Of a stretch of DNA of 62,136 bases, positions 44,642-53,816 are shown in pieces (position 1 is the first letter of the stretch; each line of letters starts with the position of its first letter). A program made the position numbers and the translations under genes. The notes below the pieces were generated by a model, which searched no databases, was not told where the DNA came from, and saw only the letters and a program-made list of their open reading frames with translations. The stretch lies in contig JBEHWX010000025.1 in the NCBI GenBank assembly GCA_048498995.1, forward strand, positions 1-62,136. Direction: 5' to 3'. Source of the DNA: JBEHWX01 sp048498995 (lineage in GTDB: Bacteria; Bacteroidota; Ignavibacteria; OLB7).

Positions 44642-45907
44642 ATGAAACGCTATCTCTCGGCCTTTCTCCTCCTCTCCGCGCTGACGGCGCATGCCCAGCG
44701 CACCGAAAGTGGTCAGGTCTTTTTCGATGCGATCTCCTTCGCCGGCACGACGCCGGACTCCACGCGGCTGGATCTGTATCTGGCCGTGCCGAGCGAGGCG
44801 CTCTCCTTCGAGCGGAACGGGGCGCAGTTCATCGCCCGGTACCAGGCGCGGATCAAGGTGGAAGGGAGTGGCAAGAGCTGGCTGGACACCACGTTCATGC
44901 GAACCGTCCGCACGCCGGCCGGAGCCTCCGGAGCGCGGCAGCACATGGAGTTCTATCAGCTCCCGGTCGTGGTGCCGGCCGGCTCCTACGTCGCCAGCCT
45001 GGAGCTGCTCGATCAACGGACGAATCTCGCCATCTCGAACAAGCGGAACGTCACCACGATCGACTACACCAAGTTTCCCTTCACCCTCAGCGGCCTTCTG
45101 CTGGTCAACAAGATCCGGGAGGATTCCTCCGGGTTCGTGATCACTCCCCTGCTGACCGAGGATGTGAGCCGCGCCGCCGAGGGATACTTCATCTTCTTCG
45201 AGGCCTACAACAACACCGGCAAGACCTCCTTTACTCTCACGACCGAGTATCGCACTCCGGACGGAAAGGGCGTGCAGTCGCAGAGCGTCGCCAAGACGAT
45301 TCCGGCCGGGCGCTCACAGCAGTGGATCCGGCTCGGCTACACCGGCATCAGCCGTGGCAGCTACATGGTGGAGCTGAAGGCGCATCCGGCCGACGACTCG
45401 ACGCAGACACTCGCGGCCACGCAGCGCATGGTGAGGATCGAGGGATCGGTGGATCGGCTGCCATTGAGCGAGGACGAGCTGAATGAGAAGATCTCGCAGC
45501 TCCGCTACGTGGCCACGCAGACCGAGATGGACTATATCCGTGATGGCGAGGGATTCAACGAGCGGCAGAAGCGCTACTCCGAATTCTGGCAGCGTCTGGA
45601 CCCGACGCCGGGCACGCCGCAGAACGAGGCGATGGACGATTACTTCGGCAGAATCCAGTACGCCAACGACCGCTACCGGAGCTATGCCGCCGGCTGGCTC
45701 ACCGACAAGGGGCGGGTCTACATCATCTACGGCCCGCCGGACAACGTGACCACCGATCCGTTCCGGAGCGACGGCAAGGCGATCGAGACCTGGCAGTACT
45801 ACGACCGCGGCCTCCGGCTCGTGTTCGTCGACGAGAGCGGCTTCGGCGACTTCCGGCTGGTGAGCCCGCTTTCGGCCGGTGAGAAATACCGCTACGCCGG
45901 CGGCTGA
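44642..45907 (+). CDS. GWxTD domain-containing secreted protein
   Basis: The 421-residue protein has a signal peptide (MKRYLSAFLLLSALTAHAQ) and a C-terminal GWxTD domain: GWLTDKGRVYIIYGPPDNV at 351-369, then ETWQYYDRGLRLVFVDESG and FRLVSP. The N-terminal two-thirds is beta-rich. GWxTD proteins are common in Chlorobiota, Ignavibacteria and relatives; their function is not established. It follows rimO by 193 bases. Confidence 0.88.
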   Translation: MKRYLSAFLLLSALTAHAQRTESGQVFFDAISFAGTTPDSTRLDLYLAVPSEALSFERNGAQFIARYQARIKVEGSGKSWLDTTFMRTVRTPAGASGARQHMEFYQLPVVVPAGSYVASLELLDQRTNLAISNKRNVTTIDYTKFPFTLSGLLLVNKIREDSSGFVITPLLTEDVSRAAEGYFIFFEAYNNTGKTSFTLTTEYRTPDGKGVQSQSVAKTIPAGRSQQWIRLGYTGISRGSYMVELKAHPADDSTQTLAATQRMVRIEGSVDRLPLSEDELNEKISQLRYVATQTEMDYIRDGEGFNERQKRYSEFWQRLDPTPGTPQNEAMDDYFGRIQYANDRYRSYAAGWLTDKGRVYIIYGPPDNVTTDPFRSDGKAIETWQYYDRGLRLVFVDESGFGDFRLVSPLSAGEKYRYAGG

Positions 45908-46055
45908 CGCCGATCATGAGCGGCGAGGGGATGAACGCCATCGCGGTACGCGCCACCGCGATGAGCGGCGTGCGAGAGCTCTCTCCAACGAGGGGATGCC
46001 GGCCGGGTCCGGAGGATGCCCCACACCATTCACGACATTATCCGACGGGAGCATC

Positions 46056-46769
46056 ATGCGCCTCGTTCAGCGTCGCGGTACCATGCTCGCGGGCCTCACG
46101 CTCGCGGCCTCGATCACCATGGCCGGATGCGCTTCCGGGTCGATCGGCACGTGGAGCATGTCACGGAATTCCGGGATAACGCCACCGATCGGCACGCTTT
46201 CCGCCGGCTCGGGGGAAGTATCGCTGAAGGTATGTGCCGGCGTCCTTTCACCCGGCTCCGCCGACGAGGTAAGAACGGCCACGGAAGCCCTCGAGCTTCG
46301 CTACGATCTCTCTCGCACGCTCGCGCTGCAGGGGACTGGGTGGTTCGACATCCTCCTTCGAAAAAGCACACTCGGCGCCGGAGGGCATGTCACGGTGTTC
46401 GCGCCGCTCGGCGGCGATACATCGGGATACCGGATCACGCTGGCGCCGCGCGCCGGCATTGCCTCCGACAGCGGCCGGCGTCCGACCTGGATCGCCGCGC
46501 TGCCGGTGATTCTCCACGCTCCCATGTGGCGTACCGGCCATCCCTACGCCTCGCTCGGCCCCGCCGTCGCATTCCACGCCAGTGATGAGGGCATCGCGGG
46601 TGCGTATGGTCTGACCGCCGGCGTCGGTGTGTCGCTACTGAACGAGGCCATCTTCACGTTTCCGATCACCTTCCGATCCGAAGTCTCCGGAACCCTGCTG
46701 AGGAGTCCGTCGGATGACGTCACGATGGCGCTCGTGTCACTGAACGCCACCCTCGGCATCCCCTTCTGA
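46056..46769 (+). CDS. Small outer-membrane lipoprotein, beta-rich, unknown function
   Basis: ATG 46056 follows GGGAG by five bases and gives a 237-residue product with a lipobox (SITMAGC, Cys at about 25). The remainder alternates hydrophobic residues as in a small beta-barrel or porin-like fold (LELRYDLSRTLALQGTGWF, VGVSLLNEAIFTFPITF). No family is recognised. The upstream in-frame region back to 45879 is histidine/arginine-rich and overlaps the GWxTD gene, so I excluded it. The gene ends in a 33-base tail-to-tail overlap with the PAP2 gene. Confidence 0.65.
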   Translation: MRLVQRRGTMLAGLTLAASITMAGCASGSIGTWSMSRNSGITPPIGTLSAGSGEVSLKVCAGVLSPGSADEVRTATEALELRYDLSRTLALQGTGWFDILLRKSTLGAGGHVTVFAPLGGDTSGYRITLAPRAGIASDSGRRPTWIAALPVILHAPMWRTGHPYASLGPAVAFHASDEGIAGAYGLTAGVGVSLLNEAIFTFPITFRSEVSGTLLRSPSDDVTMALVSLNATLGIPF

Positions 46770-47384
46770 GCCTTCGCGCCGGACCATTGCGCGGAGCCGC
46801 CCTTTCCCCCGCCGGAAGCCGATCCCCTCGGGACGATTCCAGCCGGCCAGCTCGAGCACCCATGCCCAGAGCAGGAGCACCGCCACGGCGAGGAGGCTCC
46901 CGAGCATCGCGCCGCCGAGCACGTCCAACGGATAGTGAACGCCGACATAGATCCGTGAGAAGCCGATGGTGAAGGCGACAGCGAGCGCGGTCGCGAGCCA
47001 GCGACGGTAGAAGAAGCCGATCACGATGGCCGCCGCGAAGTTGTTCACCGCGTGGGTCGAGGGGAAGGATTTGCCCGCGCCGCACGGCACCAGCAGGCGC
47101 ACGTCCGGCAGCGCCGAGCAGGGGCGCACCCGCTCCACCAACTCCTTCACGATCCGGCTGTTGACCGGATCGGCAAGCGCCACGGCCAGCAGCATCAGTC
47201 CCGCGCACCATCTCCCCTTCGCCCCTCCCTTCCAGAGCAGCATCACGATAAGGATGATATACGGCACCGTCAGGTAGGTGAGGTCTGTGACCACCGGCAT
47301 CACCACGTCGAACACGGGGTTGGCCATGCCGTGGTTGACGATGTAGAAGAGCGAAGTGTCGAACCGGAGTAGCGCGTCGAGCAT
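46737..47384 (-). CDS. PAP2-family membrane phosphatase
   Basis: The three acid-phosphatase motifs are present: KELVERVRP, PSTHAVNNFAA and SRIYVGVHYPLD, with catalytic His in the second and third. Five or six hydrophobic helices surround them. I start at Met 47384 (MLDALLRFDTSLFYIVNHG), the usual beginning of this family, giving 215 residues; the 28 residues upstream are proline-rich. Such enzymes dephosphorylate undecaprenyl-pyrophosphate or phosphatidate-type lipids; which one is unclear. Confidence 0.88.
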   Translation of the reverse strand: MLDALLRFDTSLFYIVNHGMANPVFDVVMPVVTDLTYLTVPYIILIVMLLWKGGAKGRWCAGLMLLAVALADPVNSRIVKELVERVRPCSALPDVRLLVPCGAGKSFPSTHAVNNFAAAIVIGFFYRRWLATALAVAFTIGFSRIYVGVHYPLDVLGGAMLGSLLAVAVLLLWAWVLELAGWNRPEGIGFRRGKGRLRAMVRREGSEGDAEGGVQ

Positions 47385-47495
47385 CGGTCGGAACCGCGAG
47401 TGCGCGGCAAGGTGTGGATGGGAAACCGGAAGCGCCGGCGGCTCGGGCCCGCGGCGAGGAGCCGCCACCCGCGTCGCCGCGAGACATGGTCCGGC

Positions 47496-48680
47496 TCAGG
47501 GAAGCCGGATGGCGCCGCAGATCACCGGACGGCTGGCGCCGGTTACGCTCGGGACGTTGGCCGGGACGCCGCAGAGCGCCTCGTTCGCGAGGATGGCGAA
47601 GCAGATCGCCTCCTTCGCGTCGGCGCGGATGCCGAGCTCATCGGCCGGCACCACGCGGCTGTCGGGGAGCTCGTCGCGCAGCATCGCCATCATCGTCCGG
47701 TTGCGCGTTCCGCCGCCGCCGACCACAACCTCGTGCACCGGACCACGTCCGACATGCACCTGACCGATCCCGCGGGCGATGCTCCGGGCGGTCAGCCGCG
47801 TGAGCGTGGCCAGCACGTCGTGCTCGCTCAGCCCGCGGAGGCGTCCCTCCTCGGCCCAACGACGTCCCACCTCCTCGCCGAAGAGCTCGCGCCCGGTCGA
47901 CTTGGGGGGAAGCGCCTCGAAGTAGGGATGGCCGAGCAGCTCCTCAAGCCAGCGCTCGTCGGAGCGGCCGGCGCCAGCGAGCTCGCCGTCCGGATCGTAG
48001 TCTCGGTCGAAGAAGCGGCGCGCGGCGGCGTCGATCAGCATGTTGCCGGGGCCGGTATCGAAGGCGATCAGGGTGGCGGGAGTGGCCTCGCGCGGCAGCC
48101 AGGTGATGTTGGCGATGCCGCCGATGTTGAGCGCCACGCGATCGCGCTCGGCGGCATGGAGCAGCACCAGATCGCAGTAGGGAACCAGCGGCGCTCCCTG
48201 GCCGCCGGCGGCGACATCGTTCGAGCGGAAGTCGTCGACCACCGGCACCCCGAGACGCTCGGCCACGATGGCGCCGGAGCCGAGCTGCACCGTCACGCCG
48301 TTCGGGCGGCGACCCGGCGCGTGGTAGACGGTCTGACCATGGAGGCCGATGGCATCGAGCCGGCGGGGCGCCTCCAGCGCTGCCTGCTCGATCACATCGG
48401 CATAGGCCTCGCCGAGATCGGCGTCGAGCTCGAACGTCTCGCGAAGGCTCAGGCGTCCCTCGCAGGCATCGAGGAGCCTAGCGCGGAGCGCGGAGTCGAA
48501 CGGTCGGGAATGGAACGAGAGAAGACGATGGCGGAGGGAGCGGCCGGCGCCGGAGATCTCCACCACCGCGACGTCGATCGCGTCGAGCGAGGTGCCGGAC
48601 ATCACGCCGGCGACGAGGCGGGACGCGCTCCGCCGATAGCGCTCGATAGCGGAGGCCGGAAGTTCGGTTGTGCTGGACAC
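47496..48680 (-). CDS. anmK: Anhydro-N-acetylmuramic acid kinase
   Basis: AnmK converts 1,6-anhydro-MurNAc recovered from peptidoglycan into MurNAc-6-phosphate. The 394-residue protein has GVMSGTSLDAIDVAVVE at about 25-41, IGLHGQTVYHAP, NIGGIANITWLP, DTGPGNMLID with catalytic Asp, and VVVGGGGTRNRTMM. The stop is 111 bases before the PAP2 start. It may form a loose envelope-recycling unit with that gene. Confidence 0.93.
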   Translation of the reverse strand: MSSTTELPASAIERYRRSASRLVAGVMSGTSLDAIDVAVVEISGAGRSLRHRLLSFHSRPFDSALRARLLDACEGRLSLRETFELDADLGEAYADVIEQAALEAPRRLDAIGLHGQTVYHAPGRRPNGVTVQLGSGAIVAERLGVPVVDDFRSNDVAAGGQGAPLVPYCDLVLLHAAERDRVALNIGGIANITWLPREATPATLIAFDTGPGNMLIDAAARRFFDRDYDPDGELAGAGRSDERWLEELLGHPYFEALPPKSTGRELFGEEVGRRWAEEGRLRGLSEHDVLATLTRLTARSIARGIGQVHVGRGPVHEVVVGGGGTRNRTMMAMLRDELPDSRVVPADELGIRADAKEAICFAILANEALCGVPANVPSVTGASRPVICGAIRLP

Positions 48681-48788
48681 GGGGCAGCCCGGGGCGGGAG
48701 AATGTGTGGAATGGAAACGGGGACCCCCACCTGGGTGGGCGTCCCCCGCTCCGACGGAATCACTCCGTCCGGAAAAGACGGTATCGGC

Positions 48789-49004
48789 TCAGAGGCCGAT
48801 CGGCGTGTTCGTGACCTTGTAGCCGGCGGTCTGGATTGCCTCGGCGATCTGCTCGTGGCTGATCTCGGCCGGCTCGTACTCGACCTCGGCCGCGCCGATC
48901 GACACCGACTTGATGTTGACCGGAAGAGCGTTGAGCTCCTCCTGAACGGCCTTGACGCAATGATCGCAGGTCATCCCTTCGATCTTGAATTGTTCGCTCA
49001 CCAT
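48789..49004 (-). CDS. copZ: Heavy-metal-binding copper chaperone, CopZ-like
   Basis: A 71-residue HMA domain protein with the metal site GMTCDHC at about 10-16 and the typical beta-alpha-beta pattern ending AGYKVTN. It lies 102 bases downstream of the P1B ATPase gene on the same strand and should deliver Cu(I) to it. Complete length for the family. Confidence 0.92.
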   Translation of the reverse strand: MVSEQFKIEGMTCDHCVKAVQEELNALPVNIKSVSIGAAEVEYEPAEISHEQIAEAIQTAGYKVTNTPIGL

Positions 49005-49106
49005 ATCAGTTTCAAGGTTGTTGATCCATAATGACCGCGGACCGGACAGTGAGGTCCGGCGCTCGGGAGCACCCTGCCCCCGAGCCCGCCCGCGACGGCC
49101 GGGCGC

Positions 49107-51338
49107 TCAACGGCGGAGCCGGAGGGAGTTGGCCACCACGCTCACCGAGCTCATGGCCATCGCCGCCCCCGCTATCATTGGATTGAGCAAACCGAATGCC
49201 GCCAGCGGAATTCCGATCGCATTATAGATAAATGCCCAGAATAGATTCTGTCGGATGATCCTCATCGTCCGGCGCGAAAGGCGGATCGCCTCCGGCACCT
49301 TGCCGATATCGCCGCCGAGCAGCGTGATGTCGGCAACCGACATGGCAACCTCGGTTCCGGTGGCCATCGCAATGCTCACATCGGCCAGCGCGAGCGCCGG
49401 GGCATCGTTCACCCCGTCGCCGACCATCGCCACCACGGTGCCGTTGCGCTGGAGGGCGCGGATCGTTTCCCCCTTCTCCTCCGGAAGCACCTCGGCCACG
49501 AAGTTCTCGATGCCGACCTGCTGCGCCACCGCCGCGGCCACGTCGCGGCCGTCGCCGGTGAGCATCGCCACCGACAGCCCCATCCCCTCCAGCTTCTCGA
49601 CGCTCTCGGCCGCCTCCTCCTTCACCGCGTCTGAGACCGCGATCGAGCCGATCGCCTTGGCGTCCACCTCGATCCAGACTTCGCTGGCCCCGCTCACCAG
49701 ACGGTTCTCGATGTTCAGCGCCCCGGGGATCATGCTCTTGCGTCCGACGAAGACCTGCTTGCCGTCGACGACGCCGTAGACGCCGAGCCCGGCGGCGGCG
49801 CGGAAATCATCCACCTGCCGGAGCTGCAGCCCGAGGCTGCGCGCGTAGCGGACGATGCTGGCGCCGATCAGGTGCTCCGAGTGCGCCTCCACCGAGGCGG
49901 CCACGCGGATCATCTCGCGCGCCGAAAACTCGCCGACGGTTCTGACGTCGACCACTTCCAGCCGTCCATACGTCACCGTGCCGGTCTTGTCGAAGACCAC
50001 CGCGCCGATGGCGCCTGCGCGCTCGAGCGCCACGGCGTTCCGGATCAGGATGCCCCGCTCGGCGCCGTTGCCGGTGGCGGCGATCACCGCCGTCGGCACG
50101 GCAAGGCCCATCGCGCAGGGACAGGCGATCACCAGCACCGCCACGGCGTTGATCAGCGCGGTGGCCACGCCGGCGTCGGCGGCCAGGAGCCAGTAGAGAA
50201 AGGTGCCGAGGGCGATCGCCATCACGACGGGGACGAACACCGAGGCGACGCGATCGGCCAGACGCTGGATCGGCGCCTTGGATGTCTGCGCCTCCTCGAC
50301 CACGCGGATGATTCTGGAGAGGAAGGTCTCGGCGCCGATTCCCTCGACCCGCATCACGAACGAGCGGGTGGTGTTGACCGTGCCGCCGATCACCGCCGCG
50401 CCGGTCCCCTTCTCCACGGGGATCGATTCGCCGGTCATCATCGACTGGTCGATGGCCGAGGCCCCCTGCACGATCACCCCGTCGACCGGGATGCTCTCCC
50501 CCGGACGGATCAACAGATGATCCCCAGGGCGGATATACTCCACCTCGACGTCGGTCACCGAGGTCGGATCGTCCTTGGCGACGCGATGCGCCTGGTTGGG
50601 CACGAGCTTCATCAGGCCGCGGATGGCGTCGGAGGCGCGGGTCTTGGCGCGGGACTCCAGCCAGCGTCCCAGGAGCACAAGCGCGGCGACCACCGCGGCG
50701 GTATCGAAGTAGACCGCGTGGGAGTGGAGCCCCGGAAGGGTGCTCGGAAGGAAGGCCGCCGCCGTTGAGAAGAGAAAGGCCGCGCCGGTCCCCACCGCCA
50801 CCAGCGTGTTCATGTCGGCGTTCATGTGGCGCAGGTTCCGCGCCGCGATGGCGAAGAACTGACGTCCGGGAACGGCGAGGATGAACGCGGTGAGGAGGAA
50901 CTGAAGGATGTCGAGCGGGAGAAGGAATCGGGAGGCAAGGGAGCCGAGCGAGGGGAAGATCATCGGAAGCATCGAGACCAGCATCACCACCGCCGCGGCC
51001 GGCAGGGCCAGCACGGCGGCGCGGCGCGCGGCCTCGGCATGGTCCTTCTCCCGCCCGGGGCGCTCCTCGGAGGCGAGGGTGGCGCGATAGCCGGCGCGCT
51101 CGACGAGCTGCTGCAGCAGCTCCACCTCCACCCCGCCGATCGTCTTTACCCGTGCCCGGTTGGTCGCGAGGTTCACCGCCACCTCCTGCACCCCCGGCGC
51201 CTTGCGCAGCGCGCGCTCAACGCGCGCCACGCAGCTGGCGCAGGTCATTCCCTCGATGCTGAGGTCGACATGCCTCGCCTGTTCGGGGCGGTCACCGCTC
51301 TCACCCATGGTCGCAATATTCTTCCTGGTCGTATCCAT
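49107..51338 (-). CDS. copA: Copper-exporting P1B-type ATPase
   Basis: CopA expels Cu(I) with ATP. The 743-residue protein has one HMA domain (GMTCASC at 30-36), the intramembrane CPC motif in IACPCAMGLAVPTA, the phosphorylation site DKTGT, the TGES-type MTGESIPVEK, the hinge GDGVNDAPAL, and the C-terminal MSSVSVVANSLRL. The CPC with downstream MxxSS indicates the Cu(I) subgroup. It is followed by copZ. The start codon lies only 12 bases from a -7 element, so the mRNA leader should be very short. No CopY/CueR-like regulator was found. Confidence 0.95.
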   Translation of the reverse strand: MDTTRKNIATMGESGDRPEQARHVDLSIEGMTCASCVARVERALRKAPGVQEVAVNLATNRARVKTIGGVEVELLQQLVERAGYRATLASEERPGREKDHAEAARRAAVLALPAAAVVMLVSMLPMIFPSLGSLASRFLLPLDILQFLLTAFILAVPGRQFFAIAARNLRHMNADMNTLVAVGTGAAFLFSTAAAFLPSTLPGLHSHAVYFDTAAVVAALVLLGRWLESRAKTRASDAIRGLMKLVPNQAHRVAKDDPTSVTDVEVEYIRPGDHLLIRPGESIPVDGVIVQGASAIDQSMMTGESIPVEKGTGAAVIGGTVNTTRSFVMRVEGIGAETFLSRIIRVVEEAQTSKAPIQRLADRVASVFVPVVMAIALGTFLYWLLAADAGVATALINAVAVLVIACPCAMGLAVPTAVIAATGNGAERGILIRNAVALERAGAIGAVVFDKTGTVTYGRLEVVDVRTVGEFSAREMIRVAASVEAHSEHLIGASIVRYARSLGLQLRQVDDFRAAAGLGVYGVVDGKQVFVGRKSMIPGALNIENRLVSGASEVWIEVDAKAIGSIAVSDAVKEEAAESVEKLEGMGLSVAMLTGDGRDVAAAVAQQVGIENFVAEVLPEEKGETIRALQRNGTVVAMVGDGVNDAPALALADVSIAMATGTEVAMSVADITLLGGDIGKVPEAIRLSRRTMRIIRQNLFWAFIYNAIGIPLAAFGLLNPMIAGAAMAMSSVSVVANSLRLRR

Positions 51339-51350
51339 AGCGTCGGATCA

Positions 51351-51358
51351 CAAAAGTA
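51351..51358 (-). promoter_or_regulatory. -7 element of copA
   Basis: TACTTTTG on the minus strand is an exact TAnnTTTG match. The expected start point is only about five bases before the copA ATG at 51338. No good -33 partner at 19-21 bases was found. Confidence 0.45.
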
Positions 51359-51510
51359 CGACAAGCCTGAGCTCAGCCGCCAGTCAATCAACGTCGGTTA
51401 TCGAATCATTGTTAGATATCGTCGATCATCTCGGTCGGATGCCCATCCCCTCGCGTGGGGAACCGAAGCGCTCTCCGGACACCCGCGGCCGGCGGGGGCA
51501 TGGTCGCGCC

Positions 51511-51540
51511 TTGTGCGCGGTCGACCGCCGAGGTATGTTG
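51511..51540 (+). promoter_or_regulatory. Putative promoter of endonuclease IV gene, near-leaderless
   Basis: TTG at 51511-51513 and TATGTTG at 51534-51540 are separated by 20 bases. The ATG of the gene at 51546 lies five bases beyond, so the transcript would start at or next to the start codon. Confidence 0.4.
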
Positions 51541-51545
51541 CCCGG

Positions 51546-52433
51546 ATGATGCTCGGTGCTCACACTTCGGTCGCCGGAGGCCTCCATCAGGCAATCCTCC
51601 GCTCTCAGACATTCGACGGAACCGCCGTCCAAATATTCTCCAAGAACAACAACCGCTGGCTCGCCCCGCCGATCGCCGAGGAGCAGGCCGAGGCATGGCG
51701 CTCGGCGCTGGCCGCCTCCCCGATCCGCGCCGCGGCGATCCACGATTCCTATCTGATCAACCTCTGCTCCCCGGACCAGACCACGCTGACCCGCTCGCTC
51801 GACGCCTTCGTCGACGAGCACCGGCGCGCGGCGATGCTCGGGGTCAGGCTCCTCAACTTCCATCCGGGAGCCGCCTGCGGGCGCGACCGCGAAAGCGCCG
51901 TGGCGCTCGTGGCCGAGATGATCAACCGGGCCCACGAGGAGACCTCGGGGCTGGATACCGTCTCGGTGATCGAGACCACCGCCGGCCAGGGGACCACCCT
52001 CGGCCACCGCTTCGAGGAGGTCGCCGCCATCATCGCGCAGGTGGAGGACGCCTCCCGCGTCGCCGTCTGCCTGGACACCTGCCACGTCTTCGCCGCCGGC
52101 TACGACATCAGGACCGAGCCGGGGTATCTGGAGACCTTCCAGGAGCTCGACGCGCTCGTCGGGCTCGAGAAACTGGTGCTCTTCCACCTGAACGACTCCA
52201 AGACGGATCTCGGCTCGCGGGTCGATCGCCACGAGCATATCGGCAAGGGAAGAATCGGCGAGGAGGCGTTCAGGCTGCTGATGTCGGATCCCCGATTCGT
52301 CGACGTGCCGAAGGTGATCGAGACTCCCAAGGGAAAGGATTTGCGCGAGGATGTCGAGAATCTTACTCTGCTCCGAAGCTTCGTCCAGGCCGGTCTGGCC
52401 GAGGCTCCCAGGAGGAAGCGTCCGAGCGCGTGA
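51546..52433 (+). CDS. nfo: Deoxyribonuclease IV (AP endonuclease, Nfo)
   Basis: Endonuclease IV cuts DNA at abasic sites in base-excision repair. The 295-residue TIM-barrel begins MMLGAHTSVAGGLHQA and carries the tri-zinc ligands in NFHPGA (His), VIETTAGQG (Glu), VCLDTCHVFAAGYD (Asp, His), LFHLNDSK (His), DRHEHIGKG (Asp, His) and VIETP (Glu). The open frame extends far upstream to 50826 inside the copA region, but the family start and the promoter-like box both point to 51546. It is divergent from copA. Confidence 0.94.
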   Translation: MMLGAHTSVAGGLHQAILRSQTFDGTAVQIFSKNNNRWLAPPIAEEQAEAWRSALAASPIRAAAIHDSYLINLCSPDQTTLTRSLDAFVDEHRRAAMLGVRLLNFHPGAACGRDRESAVALVAEMINRAHEETSGLDTVSVIETTAGQGTTLGHRFEEVAAIIAQVEDASRVAVCLDTCHVFAAGYDIRTEPGYLETFQELDALVGLEKLVLFHLNDSKTDLGSRVDRHEHIGKGRIGEEAFRLLMSDPRFVDVPKVIETPKGKDLREDVENLTLLRSFVQAGLAEAPRRKRPSA

Positions 52434-52516
52434 CGTCCGGCCGGGAATCGACGTTTCCGGGAAGCGCCGGCGTTGCACTCCGGCACCGGCATCGTCCGTC
52501 GGGAAGATGCGGGAAC

Positions 52517-52590
52517 GGACGTGGCGGACGCGGACGTCGCTGACGCGGACGTGGCGGACGTCGCTGACGCGGACGTGGCGGACGTCGAGG
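52517..52590. repeat. Imperfect tandem repeat rich in GGACGTGGCGGACG
   Basis: GGACGTGGCGGACG recurs three times with interspersed CGCTGACGC, within the 230-base spacer between the endonuclease IV and membrane-protein genes. It is a small minisatellite-like stretch; open frames across it are artefacts of the repeat. Confidence 0.7.
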
Positions 52591-52662
52591 GAGCGGGCAT
52601 CCCAATTGTTGTCGCCTCGGCCGGCGTGACCGTGATCCGAGGTCGAGAAAGGAGAAGATCCG

Positions 52663-53169
52663 ATGAAATCAGATCGGGCACTGATTGCCGACTACACTCT
52701 CAAGCGCATCCAGCGCGCGGTCGAGTACGCGCTGCTGGCCGCGTTTCATCTCTTCTACCTCGTCGCCTTCCAGAACTTCTACACGGTATGGATGGCGATC
52801 GGGCTCGGGCTGATCATGTTCTGCATGAACTTCCAGCTCACGCAGCTCCGGGAGCGCCGCCGCACCAGCTCGGCCGGCAGCCGCCGCCGCATCCTTGCCG
52901 ATACCATCGAATCGATCATGTTCCTGGTGCTGATCGTCTGTCTGTCGTTCGGCGGTCTGGTCGGCAAGTGGCTCCAATTGACGCAGCAGGAGTATCTGGC
53001 CTACATCGCCTCGATCCTCGGAGGGATCTTTCTGTCCGGCTTCGTCGGCGAGCTCTACTGGCAAATCAGACACTTCCGCAGACTGGACCCTGACAGAATG
53101 CGGAACTACATCCTGAACCTGAAGCGGACGATCATCCTCCCCTACTTCGCCTCCCGCGCTCACCGATAA
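52663..53169 (+). CDS. Small four-helix membrane protein, unknown function
   Basis: The 168-residue protein starts MKSDRALIADYTLKRIQRAV with AAAGGAG about ten bases upstream. Hydrophobic helices lie at about 22-38, 42-56, 85-104 and 112-134, and the C-terminus is basic (RRLDPDRMRNYILNLKRTII). No family is recognised. It is probably a single-gene unit. Confidence 0.7.
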   Translation: MKSDRALIADYTLKRIQRAVEYALLAAFHLFYLVAFQNFYTVWMAIGLGLIMFCMNFQLTQLRERRRTSSAGSRRRILADTIESIMFLVLIVCLSFGGLVGKWLQLTQQEYLAYIASILGGIFLSGFVGELYWQIRHFRRLDPDRMRNYILNLKRTIILPYFASRAHR

Positions 53170-53816
53170 TTCTTTCTTTCCGGAGGCTTCCCCATTTCCG
53201 GAAAGAGAGTAATTTTGCGGCCCATTCCCGTTGACTTATCCAACGTGACGTGGAGTGTCGAACAGCCGCTCGAGCGCCGAGGAGGTCCGCCCGGTCTCAC
53301 TCTTCCCGCGCTGCCGGCTGCCGCCGCCCCGTCATCTCTCCGCATGAATCAGATCAATCCCGGCATTCGCGTATCTTGCCGGCCGTGCATCACGGCCGCG
53401 CGCTCGGGCGCGCCGGGCCGTGCGGAGGTCCACCGGTTCGACCATCGCTCGATCGGCTCCAGCGGATACATCGACGGGAATCAGGCCGCGGCGCGCTTCA
53501 TGGCCGCGACCGGGAGCGCCCAACGCTCCGGAGCGCCGCATGCGGCTCCCTGCGGGGGAAGATTTCCCATGGCCGACAGGCCTCGGGGAGGCAATCGCGG
53601 CCGGTCGTCGCACGTCATTCAGGGTACTGCTGCCCTTTGTGGCCCGTCGACCTTCACGAGCGTGAGCCGGTTCGACGGATCGCTCGTCCGATCCGCTCCT
53701 TCCTGCCCGGTCACTCCGGATTCCCGCCGGCCCTTCAGCCGGCATTCCGGCCGGCGCCGGTTCCTCGGTCGATCACTGTACCTGTCCTATCGTCATATTC
53801 AATTCTGTGAGGCTGG
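53170..53816. other. Gene-free stretch before the PBP4-type gene
   Basis: The 647 bases contain arginine/proline-rich open frames in several phases but none with a ribosome-binding site or family resemblance. A TATCTTGCC element at about 53372 resembles the -7 boxes of this window but has no convincing gene nearby. An unannotated RNA or peptide cannot be excluded. Confidence 0.3.
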
